Shown piece after piece: positions 41,756 to 52,983 of a stretch of DNA of 64,000 bases. Each line of letters begins with the position of its first letter. The stretch's first letter is position 1. The position numbers and the translations under genes were made by a program. Origin of the DNA: Eudorina sp. 2006-703-Eu-15 (taxonomy: Eukaryota; Chlorophyta; Chlorophyceae; Chlamydomonadales; Volvocaceae); contig BDSI01000023.1 of the NCBI GenBank assembly GCA_003117195.1, positions 248,001-312,000 of the forward strand, given 5' to 3'. The notes beneath the pieces are model-generated. The model worked only from the letters and a program-made list of their open reading frames with translations, was not told the origin of the DNA and made no database searches.

Positions 41756-42209
41756 CAGCGATATGCACTTATCACCAAATTAGTAGCAGTTTTTGTAAGT
41801 GTGTTATTGAAGTGCACGATCCACATCTGCGCGCGCCAGCGCGCGCAAATCATGTGCTTTGCTTGAGGATACCGCGGTTAGCGCGCACTCTGTTTTATGT
41901 CGTAAGCGCTATTATTTTTAGAATGTTAAAAGTGACCCGGTATGTAGGGCTTTCGACTCGTGCTATCGTGGCTCGCTACACCGACACTCCAGTGTAATCG
42001 ACCGACACCGAGTACACCGTAAACTGAGCCCGGTAGTCTTACCTTACAGTCACAAGTTTTCTCTAGCTACCCAGCAAGAGCTATTGCAATCGCGCATTGC
42101 CGACCCGGTACCGGTGACTCAGGAAGTAAACCCTACTTTTTGCTTGCTCCTCTTCCAAAGGCAAATCTACACCAGTCGGAAACTGTCATCTGAATCTGGA
42201 AGGTGCACC

Positions 42210-45200
42210 ATGACAGGTACGGTCCCGAGCGCGTGACTGTTTGATTTTCGAAGTCCGCTGGCGCCAGCTATCTGAAGCCGCGCAGCAACAGCTTGGCCGC
42301 TGTTCTCTTTTTTGCTCGCGCTTTGATCCACTTACCGAGACTGTCCCTTCCTTCTTTGCTCAGGTCTCCAACAACCGCCGTCTTGTCGCCGTCGGTCACA
42401 TCCATGTCCACACCAGACCCCAGGCTTCTCCTTCGTCCACCGGCCCCTTGCCGCGCGGCCCTGCTGGCCTGCCATCTTGCTTCCCACTACACCTCCGCCA
42501 TCAACCCCGCGCCATAACCGCCTAGCAGGCCAGCTGCAGCGCCCCTCGCACGCAGCGTCGACCCGCGCGGCCGCAACCCCCCCGCCCCCGCCCAACAGCT
42601 CCGGTGCGCCACGGTGGTCTCGACGTGCGGCACTGCTCAGCCTCCCCACGGTCGCGGGTGCCCTGCTGCTGCCCGGCGGTTGGGGCGACACCGCGCTGGC
42701 GGCCCTGGTGGGGCCGCCACGCCAGCCACTGCGCTCCCTAGGCTGGTCTGTGCCCAGCGAGCTGACTGTCCTCAACGACCTGGAGGGACCGCTCAAGGTC
42801 TACTGGTGGGGGGGGCCAGCTGGCTGGGAGGGTGCGGGTGGGGGGCTGGGTGGGTGAGGGCATGGCTGAGCGAATGCGTGGGTGCAAGGTGCGTGGGTGC
42901 CAGCAACGGGGGGGCGGGAGGAAGCGCTCACGCGCCCCCCCCCCCACACACACATGCGCACCCGCGTGGTGCTGTCGCCGAGCGCTTCGAGAGGCGCTGT
43001 CGTTGCTGAGGGGCTGCGCCGTAGGCGCGTTGCCGTACGTGCCGTCCCGTTTCGGGGGCTCTCTCGTCCCCTGACGCGCCTCACCAAGTGAGTTGAAGTC
43101 TGTCCCTCCCGCCTCTCATCGCGTCGTGCCGGGGCCGCCACGCCGTGGCCCCATGGGCCACCGCAGGCTCAACTACGACGGGGATGCCGAGCTGTTCGGC
43201 TCCCTCAGCCCGGGCTCCGTCTTTACGGTGCGGACGTTTGAATCACACGCCTGGCGCTTCGTGGACGGCAGCTCGGGCGCAACCGTGGCCGAGCACGTCA
43301 TGGCGGCGGGTCAGCAGATCGTGCGGGTGGCGCCGAGCACCGCGGCGGCCGCCGCCGCCGCCGCCGGCGGCGCGTTGCCGGGGCCGGGCGCTGACCGTAC
43401 GATGGTGTCGTACACTTACACGGCGGCGTCACCGGACACGGCGGCCCGGCCGCAGGAGCCGCCGCTGGGGCAGCAGCGCAGCGGCGGCGCCGTCGCCTCC
43501 GAGTCAGTCGCTACGGCACCCGCACCTTCTCCCCCGGCAGCCGCGGAACCGGTTGTCGCTAGCCGCTCCAAGACGGCCTCGGGCGATGGGCTGCCCAGCA
43601 GCCCGAGGTTTGAGGGCTTCGACGGTCTGGGCAATGAGGAGGGGCAGTACAGCTTGGCGCAGGTAGGGGTACGGCGGGGGGCCGGGGGCAGTGCCCCGTG
43701 TCCCGCACCGCGGTGCAGTCTCGGAGTGTGTTCATCGGCACCCCTCCGTGTGGGAAATTGCAATGCCCGCCGCGTGTGTCAGGGTGTGCTCGTCTGGACG
43801 GGTTTCGGATGGTGCGGGTTGTTGGGGCGCTGGTCACTGCGGAGGAAAGCACCCCGGCGCCTGTTGGAGCGTCGGCTCCCGGGAGGGCGGACAAGCCCTG
43901 CTGCGGGCCAATGTCCGGCTGCCCCCGACTAGCGCCCCAGCTTGCCTACGCGCACGCACAGGGATCTGACCTCTTGATGTCAACCAAATGAACAGCGAAA
44001 CCGCAAAAGAGTCACGGACAGCTGTCCTCCGGGCGGTGGACGGCGCCGTTGAGGTGTGAAGTGGAACCCCCCTCCCGCCCCTTGCCTCGCCTGGCCTCCC
44101 CGCCGCCATCCCGTCCGGCGGCCCCCAGCTGCGCGAGATCAAGATCTACCCGGGCGGCGGCAACGTGCTGCTGGTGCTGCCGGGGATCCTGCACCCCCTG
44201 GAGCTGCCGGTGGCGGGCCCCGAGGCGCTGAGCCTGGTGGCCGCTACCGGCTCCCTGGAGCAGCGGCGGCCCTCCACCCTGGGTACCTGGTCCAGGTCGC
44301 TGCTGGTGAGGGGCGGGGCGGGCGGGCGAGGGGGGGGCCCGACTGGTGAGACCGGTGAGACCGGTGACCAGCCATCAGGAGGGGGGCCAGGGGGGTTTCC
44401 CAGGTAAAGCACAGCAGAGCTGAGACCGCCTGGCTGACAGTCAGGACAGTCTGAATAGGGCCACCAGTCGCCTAACCCCTTCGGGGGGAGGGAGGGGCAC
44501 CTCGCTGAGCCAGAGAGGAGGATTGCGGGGCGGCGTGCGGTGCATGGAGTGACTCGCTTAAAGACGGGGAGGGGGAGGCGGGAGGGGAGGCGGGAGGGGC
44601 AGGCGGGAGGGGCAGGCGGCCAGCGGGTTGGTCGGTCGTACGGGTGGGGTGGGGAGGCGGAGGACGTGTCATGAGCTGCCGGGGGTCGCGGGGGCGCGCA
44701 TCACGCCACCGGTCTGCCCCGTCGGGCTTCCGGGGTCGCTGACTCGCTGCTACCCGCCCGTGAGCGCCCGTGAGAGTACGTCCGCAGCGGCCCCGCGCCA
44801 CCAACACACGCACTCTGCCGGAGGGTCTCTGATCTAAACACACACTCTGCCGTCACGTCTGGGCTTTTCCTGCGTTGACCCTTGCGGACACACTCTCACA
44901 CGGGCCCCCCTCTCCATCGCTTCTCTCTCCTCTCGGCCTTCCCCCCTCCCACCTGTCCTCTGTGTCCACTACGGCCAGGCGTCCGGTGTGGAGCTGCGCC
45001 GTGTGTGTATCACCAGGGTGGTGGACGGGGTGTACTACTGGTGAGCGGAGGGGGGGGCGGGGTCTACCTCTGGCGAGCAGAGGGGGGATGGGAGAAATAC
45101 ATCTCGGCGGCGGCGTGGGGGGAGGAAGAGGGGCAGCAGGGGTAAGGGGATGGAAGGAAGTAGCCGGGGGGGGGGAGGGGTAAGGAGACTGGTATCGGGG

Positions 45201-46770
45201 GTGTCATCGCGGGTGTGCCTGACACAGCTTGTGCAGCCTGACGGCGAAGGCCCCCCTGGGTCGGCGTCCAGGTCATTATGACGGCCATAACGGTATCTTG
45301 GGCGGAGCTGAGGGACCCCGGGGAGAGGTGCTGCGTGTCGCACTGGCATGCGGCGGGGGGCTACCCGTGCGGGTGGGAGGGGCTCCGGGGGCAGACGTGC
45401 CGATGCGGCGTGTACCGGCCGTTGTGCCTGCCAGCACAGCACAGCACAGCACAGCACAGCACAGCGTAGCACAGAATAGGCCAGTTTCCCCGGTGAGCTG
45501 TCCGCCGTACGTCCTCAGGGCGGCAGCCGCAACCCCCACATCGCCTGCCGGGCTGGTGGTGGTTCGGGCCTCTGCTTCCCTGAGCCCCCGCCAGCACCCA
45601 GCCGCCCAGCTGCCCAGCTGCGTGTGCGTGCACGCCACCGAGCGCTGCCTATCCCGGGGCGTTCCTCCCTCGGGGGTGAGGGTGCCACCCGCTCACCGGA
45701 GTCCCCCCCCTTAGGATCGCGTCAAGGGTGCAACCGCCCCGATCCCCGATCCGTCCCGACCCCGTCCTCCACCCAACCACCCTCCCTACTCCCCAACCCC
45801 CACTCCGTGTGGCTTCCTGGTCGGCACCGCAGCCGCATCGTGCTGTCCCGCCCGGACTCGTCGCTGTGCAGCCTGGACGCCACCCCCGGAGACTCGCTGT
45901 CGCTGGCGCTGCAGCTGGGCCGACCCATCTACGTCTCCAATGAGGTGGCAAGGTGGGGGCGGGACAGGGAGGGGATAGGAATTTGGTAGACATATTCAAA
46001 CGGGACGGGGAGGAAGGGGGAGGGGCGGAGGGGCGGAGGGGGGCGAGGGGAGGGAGACCCAGAGGGGCCGGGCAACAGCGCCCCACCGGGTTAGCCCGGG
46101 CCTGGCGATGAGGGCAGCTGAGCCCAACCAGCAGTCGGGCAGTCCTCGCCAGAGGGCTGCGGCTGCTCGTGCCGCCAGTCCAGGCCGCGGCCAGGGTGTC
46201 CTCCTCTCCGGCGGCACATACACCATCCCGTCCCCCGCACGCATCCCAGCAGGCCAAACATGTCTCGAGTGAAAGCACCTGAGCGAATGTGTACATGACG
46301 TAATGTGTACATGGCGTACTGTGTACATTAAGGATCCTTGAAACACTTGGAAAAATTGCAGCTACGAGCAGCTCCTTTGACGGACTCCGGCGACAGTGCA
46401 CGATTTGTGCTTGGCGCCGCCTCTCAACCAACCATACGCCCACTCACCTCCCCTTCCTCCTCCCCCGCCTCCTCCTCCTGCTGCTGCTGCGGGTGCCCCT
46501 CCTACTCCTTCCGCCCCCTCCTCCTCCTTCCGCCCCCCACCTCCCCCACCTCCTCCTTCCGCCCCCAGGGTGCATCAGTCGGTGTTGGACGTGTTCGCCA
46601 GGCGGCGGCAGGCCATGGAGGCGGCGGCCGCCCGGGGGGTGGTGGACGAGGCGGCGGAGGCGGAGGCGGACCGCGAGGCCCAGGCCGCCCTGGACTCCAT
46701 CAGCCGGGAGATACCCTCCGCCCCCCGCCCGGTGAGGGCGGTGGAGATGGACCACCAGCTGCTGGCGTGA
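42210..46770 (+). CDS. VHL beta-domain-like / bifunctional nuclease (BFN, DUF151) fusion with thylakoid-lumen targeting
   Basis: Seven in-phase exons: 42210-42216, 42364-42805, 43167-43662, 44129-44305, 44979-45040, 45833-45952, 46569-46770, giving 501 aa. Exon 1 codes only MT plus one base. Residues 1-88 resemble a transit peptide. SRRAALLSLPTVAGALLL (88-105) with TALA|A near 115 is a twin-arginine-type thylakoid signal. Residues about 130-190 match the VHL beta domain: VYWLNYDGDAELFGSLSPGS, then TFESHAWRFVDG. Against human VHL, Trp88, His115 and Trp117 are kept (W150, H177, W179), while Tyr98 is Phe160 and Ser111 is Thr173. An Ala/Pro-rich linker follows. From 316, LREIKIYPGGGNVLLVLPG, GVELRRVCITRVVDGVYYC and DATPGDSLSLALQLGRPIYV form a BFN/DUF151 domain, with a helical, charged C-terminus. 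BFN proteins are reported nucleases; VHL beta domains bind hydroxyproline peptides. The combined role is unknown. Confidence 0.85.
45432..45466. repeat. (CAGCA)n pentanucleotide microsatellite
   Basis: Seven near-perfect CAGCA/CACAG units in intron 5 of the VHL-BFN gene, running into degenerate copies on the right. Confidence 0.9.
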
Positions 46771-49700
46771 GGGGCGGGAGGGGGCAGGAAGGGTGGGGGT
46801 GGGAGGGAGGGAGGCCCGTGAGGGGGGTGTTCCGTGCTCGCTGGGGCGTCAGAGCCCATGGATGGATGGACAGATGGATCGATCGATGGGCGGAGTAGTA
46901 TATCATGAAAGATGTCGGTTGCGGGCGTAGGGTGCGGGAGGGCGGAGGAGGCCGGAGGCAGTGGTCAAGGTGGACGTGCCGTACACCAGGGGCGACGTCT
47001 CCCGCTGGGAGGTTCGCAATCCATTGGGGGGAAAGGGTTGGAGGAAATTAAAGAAACGAACGGGGTGGGGCGGAGTCGCAGCGTCGCCATCATTTGCGGA
47101 ACAGCGATGTCGATGTCTCGGATGCAATGCATCTGCGGCGTAGTCGCAGCGCCGCAGCGGAGGGGGAGCGGGCGGGCCCCGAGGTCGGGGCAGCCAGCTT
47201 CCGGCGCTCTTTCCCTTGGCTGTACGGCATGTGATAGGGTCATTGTTCGGCGCATTCCCCCGAGCGCTCGTCATCATGTGTCGTTTTCGCTTTTGTTGAT
47301 ATCGTATCGCCGCCGCACGTATTGCCGGTTGACTCCTAAAAGCAGGAGGTCTGAAAACCCTCCAGCGGCGCTTGCCGCTCTGTACATTGATTACCCCTCT
47401 GGTGTCGAGTTGTTGTGTCGCTGTTGCTGTTGAGGTTGGTGCTGGCCGCTATAGGATGAGATCCGCGACTTGGAGTAATGATTTCGTTGGATGTTCGAAA
47501 GACACCCATTTCGTATGGTTTCGTTGCGGGGCGCACAACGAAGGACGACATGCTCTCCAGTACCGCGCGGGCGGTAACTCTCGCTCTCGCCGTGTGCTTG
47601 ACCGCCGAGGGGTCCATGGAGGCCCCTCCCTGGCCCAGATCTGCCACCCCCGGGGGAGGGGGAGGGGGAGGGGGAGGGGGAGGCGGCCCTGCGCGTCCAC
47701 ACCATGCCCCGGACGGGGTCGACGGGACTGGCCGGGAGTGGGACACGGAGCCCCCCGGCTGGCCCCCGGGGGAACGAAACTCCCGCCCCTTCTGCGCCTC
47801 GGCTGTGCGCCCCGGGGCTGGGGCAAGAGAGGCGGGGGACCGCCGAGGTGTACTCCACATGGTAATGGCGGCACACACGCCAGAGGGGGAGAGGGGAGCG
47901 AGTGCGCGAGCGGCACAGGCAGGCAGGCAGGGGGACAGACACGCGAGACATGAGAGTTGGTGCTCACCGGCGGTGTGTCATTGGCGTGATGCCCGGATGC
48001 GAGGGAGGATGAGGCGGGCCGTGCCGGGTGGTGGTTGCCGCAAACGGGGCCGCACCGCGGTTGGTGGTGGTCGCGGGTATGACCGCTGTGTCGTCGTTTG
48101 GGCGAATCCGCGCGGACATGTCACCTGGACGGCTTCGGATGCGCCTCCTGTATGTACCATTGTGTACCATATGTGGATATCGTTATGAACCAAACCAGTC
48201 GCCCCAAGCCGGTCGGGCGCGTTGCCGTCGTTTGGCTTGGTGCCGTTGTTTGCCGGGTTGGCCCTGGGCGGGGCCGCTTGCTCGACTTGCTTTTGTGATT
48301 TATTCGCCTGGGCTTGCTGCGGCTGGGCTGGCAGCAGGAGGCTTTGTAGGTGTCGGTCGGCAGGCCAGCTGGGTGTTTGTTCCGATCCGCTGGTGGTGTA
48401 TCGTCCGGCACTCACTGAAGAAATCCGCACATCGTTCCGTTCCAGGGCTGTGTTGCTGTGTTGAGTTGTACTAAAGAAGACTAGATGAAGCGCGACGTCG
48501 CTCGAAATGCCAAGCTTGTTGTACGGGATATAATTGTTGGCATCCGTACTTGTACCGCGGTAGGATAGCTAGGCTTGTTTCCGTTGTGTTTCGTTGTACC
48601 TTAAGAACCAAGGCCGTATGATTTGCGGGCGTTGATATCCGCATTGCCTCTGTATCTATATATCTATATCTATTATTACAATGTCCCCAAAACACGGAGC
48701 AGCTCACACCGCAGTGGATGCCCCACCACCTCTTTTGCAGTGGAGCGCTCTCACCATAAGCAAGGGTGCCTCCAAGCGATGGCAAGAGGAGAGGAGGCAT
48801 GAGGCAGGCAAGCCACCTCACTTTCTCCCCATCCCGTCCTACGGCTCCGAAACCCACAAACCCACAACGTTGCTCGGGCGTTGCTCGGACTTCGCTAGGA
48901 TGGGCTGCTGTCCATCACCCCCGAAGAGTGTCGGACGGGCTCCACACTCGTGTGTCGGTGTGACTCCTTTGTACTCGGGGTTGCCCTACCACGTACCACC
49001 CCGTCCCCCTGCCGCGGTGCCGTCCCTGCCTGGCCCCGGCGTGCTGCTGCCCCCAGCGCGCCGCGAGCGATCCCCAACTGCCTGTCAGTCGATTGCGGCG
49101 CAGTCCCTGTGTCTCTCAGGCGGCCGCCGCTGGCACGAGTCGCGTGTGGGAACGAAGGGAGGGAGGGCGGAGGGGTCGCCCCTGCCATACCCTGCATGTA
49201 GCGCCCCCCCCCTCCAGAGGCGCGCTCTTCTTCGGAGACGGCGCGCAGAGATGGCAGCCGGCCGCTGCGGTCGCGTCCCTGTCGTTACAATTCGTTCGCT
49301 TTACTAACAATGCGATGTCGTACGGCGGCCGTACGTCGGGATGCAGTAACGGTCTTCCGCATGACGTAACCCCCCCTCTCATGCACGCAAGCGCGACCCC
49401 CCCCCTTCTTCATAAACAACACCACAACGGGGGGGTTCCGGGGCACAGATGCTCCACACCCCAGCAGAGGGTGGAGCAGCGGGGGCGGGTTGCACGGAGC
49501 ATCCAAACTCCGCTGGTAGCCGGGGCCACTTCGCACGCCAGGCGGACACCGAGCAGCGACCCACCCCTTACGCCCGTGTTCACTCACCCAGATGACAACC
49601 CCGCCGATCGGCCCCACGACAAATGACGACTCGCAGCGCGGGGCAAAGGCGGACGCACATGCTTGATCGCCTCCCGGCGGCGGCGGTGAGGGGAAAGGAG

Positions 49701-50125
49701 AGGGAAAGCCGTACTGGGCATCATTGGAAACTCGAGCCCCTGCCAGCCGGCCGGCCACCCGCCACCACCAGTCGTGGGTCGTGACTCGTGAGGCTCAAGA
49801 GGGGAAATGAATGTCCCGAGGTCGCTACCGGGGCGTCAAAACCGTGTGGACAAAGCGAATGACCTTTTAGCAACACCGCCTCCTCGACACGGCGTCGTGC
49901 TCGCATGCTTTTCACAGCAACGGCAAAATGCCCAGCTTCGGCCGCCAGCACTCTGGCCGCAATTAACGGTGCCGCACACACTCTTGACATTGGGCTCAGC
50001 TCGGTATGGTCCCTGAACCGAGACACAATACACAAGACACATACATTGGGTGAGTCTGGGTGGGTCTGGGTGGGTCTTAACATAAAACACAAACACATAC
50101 GTGCGGGTTTCCTTGCAAAACACAT
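46771..50125. other. Convergent intergenic region, VHL-BFN gene and HMG/low-complexity gene
   Basis: About 3.4 kb without an exon I can support. A (GGGGGA)n G-rich run lies at 47646-47686. A plus-strand open frame from 47478 begins with a hydrophobic stretch (MLSSTARAVTLALAVCLTAEG at its second ATG) but then dissolves into G/R/P low complexity, and I do not call it. 48655-48680 is a short TATATC-rich stretch. The rest looks like UTR or spacer. Confidence 0.4.
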
Positions 50126-50130
50126 TTACA
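50126..50130 (-). terminator. TGTAA poly(A) signal, minus-strand HMG/low-complexity gene
   Basis: TTACA on the plus strand is TGTAA on the minus strand, about 620 nt beyond the stop at 50753. I found no such motif in the minus-strand transcript between 52984 and 52498 or between 55379 and 54849. This hints that the exons further right belong to the same transcript. Confidence 0.4.
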
Positions 50131-50504
50131 CATACACCGGCGTGTATATGCGGTTTCCGCGCAACCCAATGCACCCGTGTCCCTTGTGACCCGTGGGTCG
50201 GAGCTAACGGCCGCCAGCGTTCAGCCAGCGGGTGCAAACATCCGCAGTACAACCCCCACAGTGTGTCAGGAGCGCAGCAGGTCGCCAGCCGTTACTTCTT
50301 CGAACGCGACATTTTGAGGACAGTACGAAGTCTTTGCGTTCCACACAGAAGCGTTTTCTTCACGGCAGTCGCTCATACCATTGTTAACACTTCGCCGGAG
50401 CGCGTGTTCGACGGCGATAAGGAGTGCACATACCCCGACACCCGCTGCAACTGCCGCCGTCAAATGCAGTGACCTATCCCGATCGTACGGCGTCTTTCTC
50501 TCCG

Positions 50505-50626
50505 ATGCCGCCACCACCACCACCACCACCATCATCACCAACACCGCCACCACCATCACCATCACGGCCACCACCATCACCGCCATCAACACCACCATTA
50601 CCACCGCCGCCGCCGCCACCATCAGG
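50505..50626. repeat. (ACC/ATC)n trinucleotide repeat
   Basis: About 120 nt of imperfect CCA, CCG, TCA and ACC triplets, in the probable 3'UTR of the minus-strand gene at 50753. Confidence 0.85.
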
Positions 50627-50752
50627 GGCCGCCGTTGCAATCCCACCTGCTGTTCAAATATCTCTCCGCAACATCAGTTGTGTCATTTGTGTCAGCTTGC
50701 CTGAAGACCTCCTTGCACCGGGGGCGGGGGCGGGGGCGTCAGCAGTGCTACG

Positions 50753-52498
50753 CTACTGACCCACGGGTCGCTGCTGCTCCTCCCCGTTGACTCGGTGCGC
50801 TTGCTGCAGGTCGCCCGGGTGCTGTCGTTGTTGTTGTTGCTGTTGCTGCTGCTGCTGCTGCTGAAGGAAGGCTGCCATCATAGCTGCGGCCAGAATGTTG
50901 CTGGCGGCGGCGTCACGTGTCGTGTACGACGGCGGCGGCGGCGGTGCGCTGCCGTTCAGCAGCGGCCCACCAGTCGGTGGCGGCGACGACAGCTGCAGCG
51001 GCGGCGGCGGCGGCAACAGCAGCGGCGAATTCGGCGGCGGCGCCTGGGTCGTGGCCGCGCGATTGTCGTACTGCGTGAGTCCGCTTGCAGCGGCTCCGCC
51101 GCTGCTTCCGCTACCGCCGCGACCTCGGTACTGCAGCCCGTCCGTGCCGGCCAGGGAGCCGAGGACCTGCTGAAAGCGCGCCTGGCCAACGTCGTACTCG
51201 AGCGACGTCGCGGCGCCGGGGTTGCGGCTAGGCAGCGGCGGCGGCAGCGGCGGCGGCAGCGGCGGAGCGGCGCGGCCGAACTGCGAGGTCAGCTCTGACA
51301 TGACCCTGGCGGCGGCAGCGGCGATGGCGGAGGCGGTGGCTGCGTCCGCAGGCTGCGGTGGGGAGGGTGGCGAGGGCTGGTACGGCATCGACTGAGGCGG
51401 CTGCCGTACATCTAGCTGCGCCGGCGAAGGCAAACGGAACCCGCCGTCCGCGATCGGAGGCGCAGCCTGCGGCTGCGTTTGCGGTGGCGGTGGCGGTGGC
51501 GGCGGCGCCGCCGCTCCCGTCGGCGAACCCAGTTGCGCTGGCGTGCCGGCGGTCGACGGCGGCCCGGGCCGAGCGACGGAGGGCGCCGCTGGCGAGGCGG
51601 GGAAGGAAGACAGACCTGGCGGCAAGTGAGGCGCCAGCAAAGGCGACATGACGCCGCTGCCGACGGGAAGAGGTAGGGCACCTTCCGCCGGCTGTGTACC
51701 GCTGTGCTGCAGAGGCGGGCTCCGCCTCCGCTGCTGCTGCTGCGGGGGCGGCTGCTGTGGCGGCGGCTGCGAAGAACCCGTCGCCGGCGGCGCCGCCAGC
51801 GGCTGAGAGCCGCCGCCGCCCGCGAACACCCCGGGCCCTGTCACCGCCGTGCCGCGTTCTGCACCGGCAGCGCCGCCGCCGCCGCCGCCGCCACCACCGA
51901 GGGAGGTCAGCGCCAGCACCGGACTGAACAGTACGGCTCTGTACGACATACCACTGACGTTGACCGTAGCCAGATAGCCGCAGTTAAACATGCCGTCAAT
52001 GACTCCCTCCACCGGGCAGCCCATCTCGGTGGGGTTGGGCGCCATGAACCGAATCGCAGGCGGCTGCGCTGGTGTACGGGCGTTGTCGTAGTACGACAAT
52101 GTGCGGTGCGGTCCCGACGATGCGACCCCTGTCGTACTGCCGTTCTGTAACTGCTGCTGCGGCTGCTGCGGCTGCTGTGGTGGTGGTGGCGGCGGCGGCA
52201 GCATCCCGCCGGGGGCCGGCTGGGCCGCCTGAGGGTGGTGCGAGTGAGGCCCGTGTGCGTGTGCGGGCGGAGAAGGGAGCGCCGGGTGGGGCAGGTGCGG
52301 CTGCGGTGCCGGCCGTTGGACGACGCCTGGCGGCGGGTTGTTGCCGTACGTTTGCGGCGGCTGTGGACCCCCCACGGTATGCCCCCCGCTGGCCACGCCC
52401 CCAACGCCGCCGCTCCCGCTGCCACTACCACCACAACTGCCGTACTGCGCCGCCAGCAGCCCCTGACCCTCGGGACGATGCCGCTTCCTGGGGGACAT
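50753..52498 (-). CDS. Low-complexity nuclear-type protein with GVIDGxF motif (own gene or last exon of HMG/kelch gene)
   Basis: An open frame of 581 codons, starting MSPRKRHRPEG (basic, NLS-like) directly after an in-frame TAA. Most of it is Gln/Pro/Gly/His/Ala low complexity. One conserved-looking core of about 60 aa at 51905-52080 contains PNPTEMGCPVEGVIDGMF and CGYLATVNVSGMSYRAVLF. It resembles the G-x-IDGKF-x-x-GYLVTV-x-x-G-x-x-x-x-GVLY segment found beside the HMG box in plant ARID-HMG proteins (from family memory). A good acceptor (CCCCCAG, exon from 52487) lies just after the ATG, so the ATG may be intronic and this may be the 3' exon of the HMG gene to the right. I could not find a donor in matching phase. 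The C-terminus is poly-Q. Confidence 0.6.
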   Translation of the reverse strand: MSPRKRHRPEGQGLLAAQYGSCGGSGSGSGGVGGVASGGHTVGGPQPPQTYGNNPPPGVVQRPAPQPHLPHPALPSPPAHAHGPHSHHPQAAQPAPGGMLPPPPPPPQQPQQPQQQLQNGSTTGVASSGPHRTLSYYDNARTPAQPPAIRFMAPNPTEMGCPVEGVIDGMFNCGYLATVNVSGMSYRAVLFSPVLALTSLGGGGGGGGGAAGAERGTAVTGPGVFAGGGGSQPLAAPPATGSSQPPPQQPPPQQQQRRRSPPLQHSGTQPAEGALPLPVGSGVMSPLLAPHLPPGLSSFPASPAAPSVARPGPPSTAGTPAQLGSPTGAAAPPPPPPPPQTQPQAAPPIADGGFRLPSPAQLDVRQPPQSMPYQPSPPSPPQPADAATASAIAAAAARVMSELTSQFGRAAPPLPPPLPPPLPSRNPGAATSLEYDVGQARFQQVLGSLAGTDGLQYRGRGGSGSSGGAAASGLTQYDNRAATTQAPPPNSPLLLPPPPPLQLSSPPPTGGPLLNGSAPPPPPSYTTRDAAASNILAAAMMAAFLQQQQQQQQQQQQRQHPGDLQQAHRVNGEEQQRPVGQ

Positions 52499-52785
52499 TT
52501 ATCGGGCAGGGCGGGTGGCTCCGGGTGGGTCATTGTGGGTTGGGTTTTGGGTTGTGACGGAATCCTCAAAGGGTAATAACTGGTAACACTGTAGAGAGCG
52601 GTTTGGGGTGGGACAGCAGCGGAGAGCCGCAGCCGGGGAACCCGACCCGCCCAACTCCGCAAAAGGGTGGCGCGCGGGGATACTGATCCCTGCGGTTAGA
52701 TCGGAATCGAAAGGGACACGTCAAGCAAGCTAGCGGCATCCAGTTGCGTGTGCAGTGTCTCGCCGAGTTGCCTTGGGCAAGGTAC

Positions 52786-52878
52786 CGCCCGAACACCCCA
52801 GGGCCCTATGAATGGTCGCCCGAACACCCCAGGGCCCTATGAATGGTCGCCCGAACACCCCAGGGCCCTATGAATGGT
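52786..52878. repeat. Three perfect tandem copies of a 31-bp unit
   Basis: Unit begins cgcccgaacaccccagggcc and ends ctatgaatggt. Copies are at 52786-52816, 52817-52847 and 52848-52878 without mismatches. It lies between the HMG exon and the 50753-52498 exon, either in an intron or in a spacer. Confidence 0.95.
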
Positions 52879-52983
52879 CGCTCCGCGGAGATTTGGTTAC
52901 CGGGTCTTAAGGGTCATCTGCTTCAACCTGTACGGACCATCCTGCCGTACGTACGGCGGCTCCTACGCAACCGTCCACCGTAC

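Noticed and set aside
47478..48188. 236-codon plus-strand frame with a signal-peptide-like start
   Set aside because: Composition collapses into G/R/P low complexity around a poly-G tract, and the opposite strand is equally open. Not enough to call a gene.
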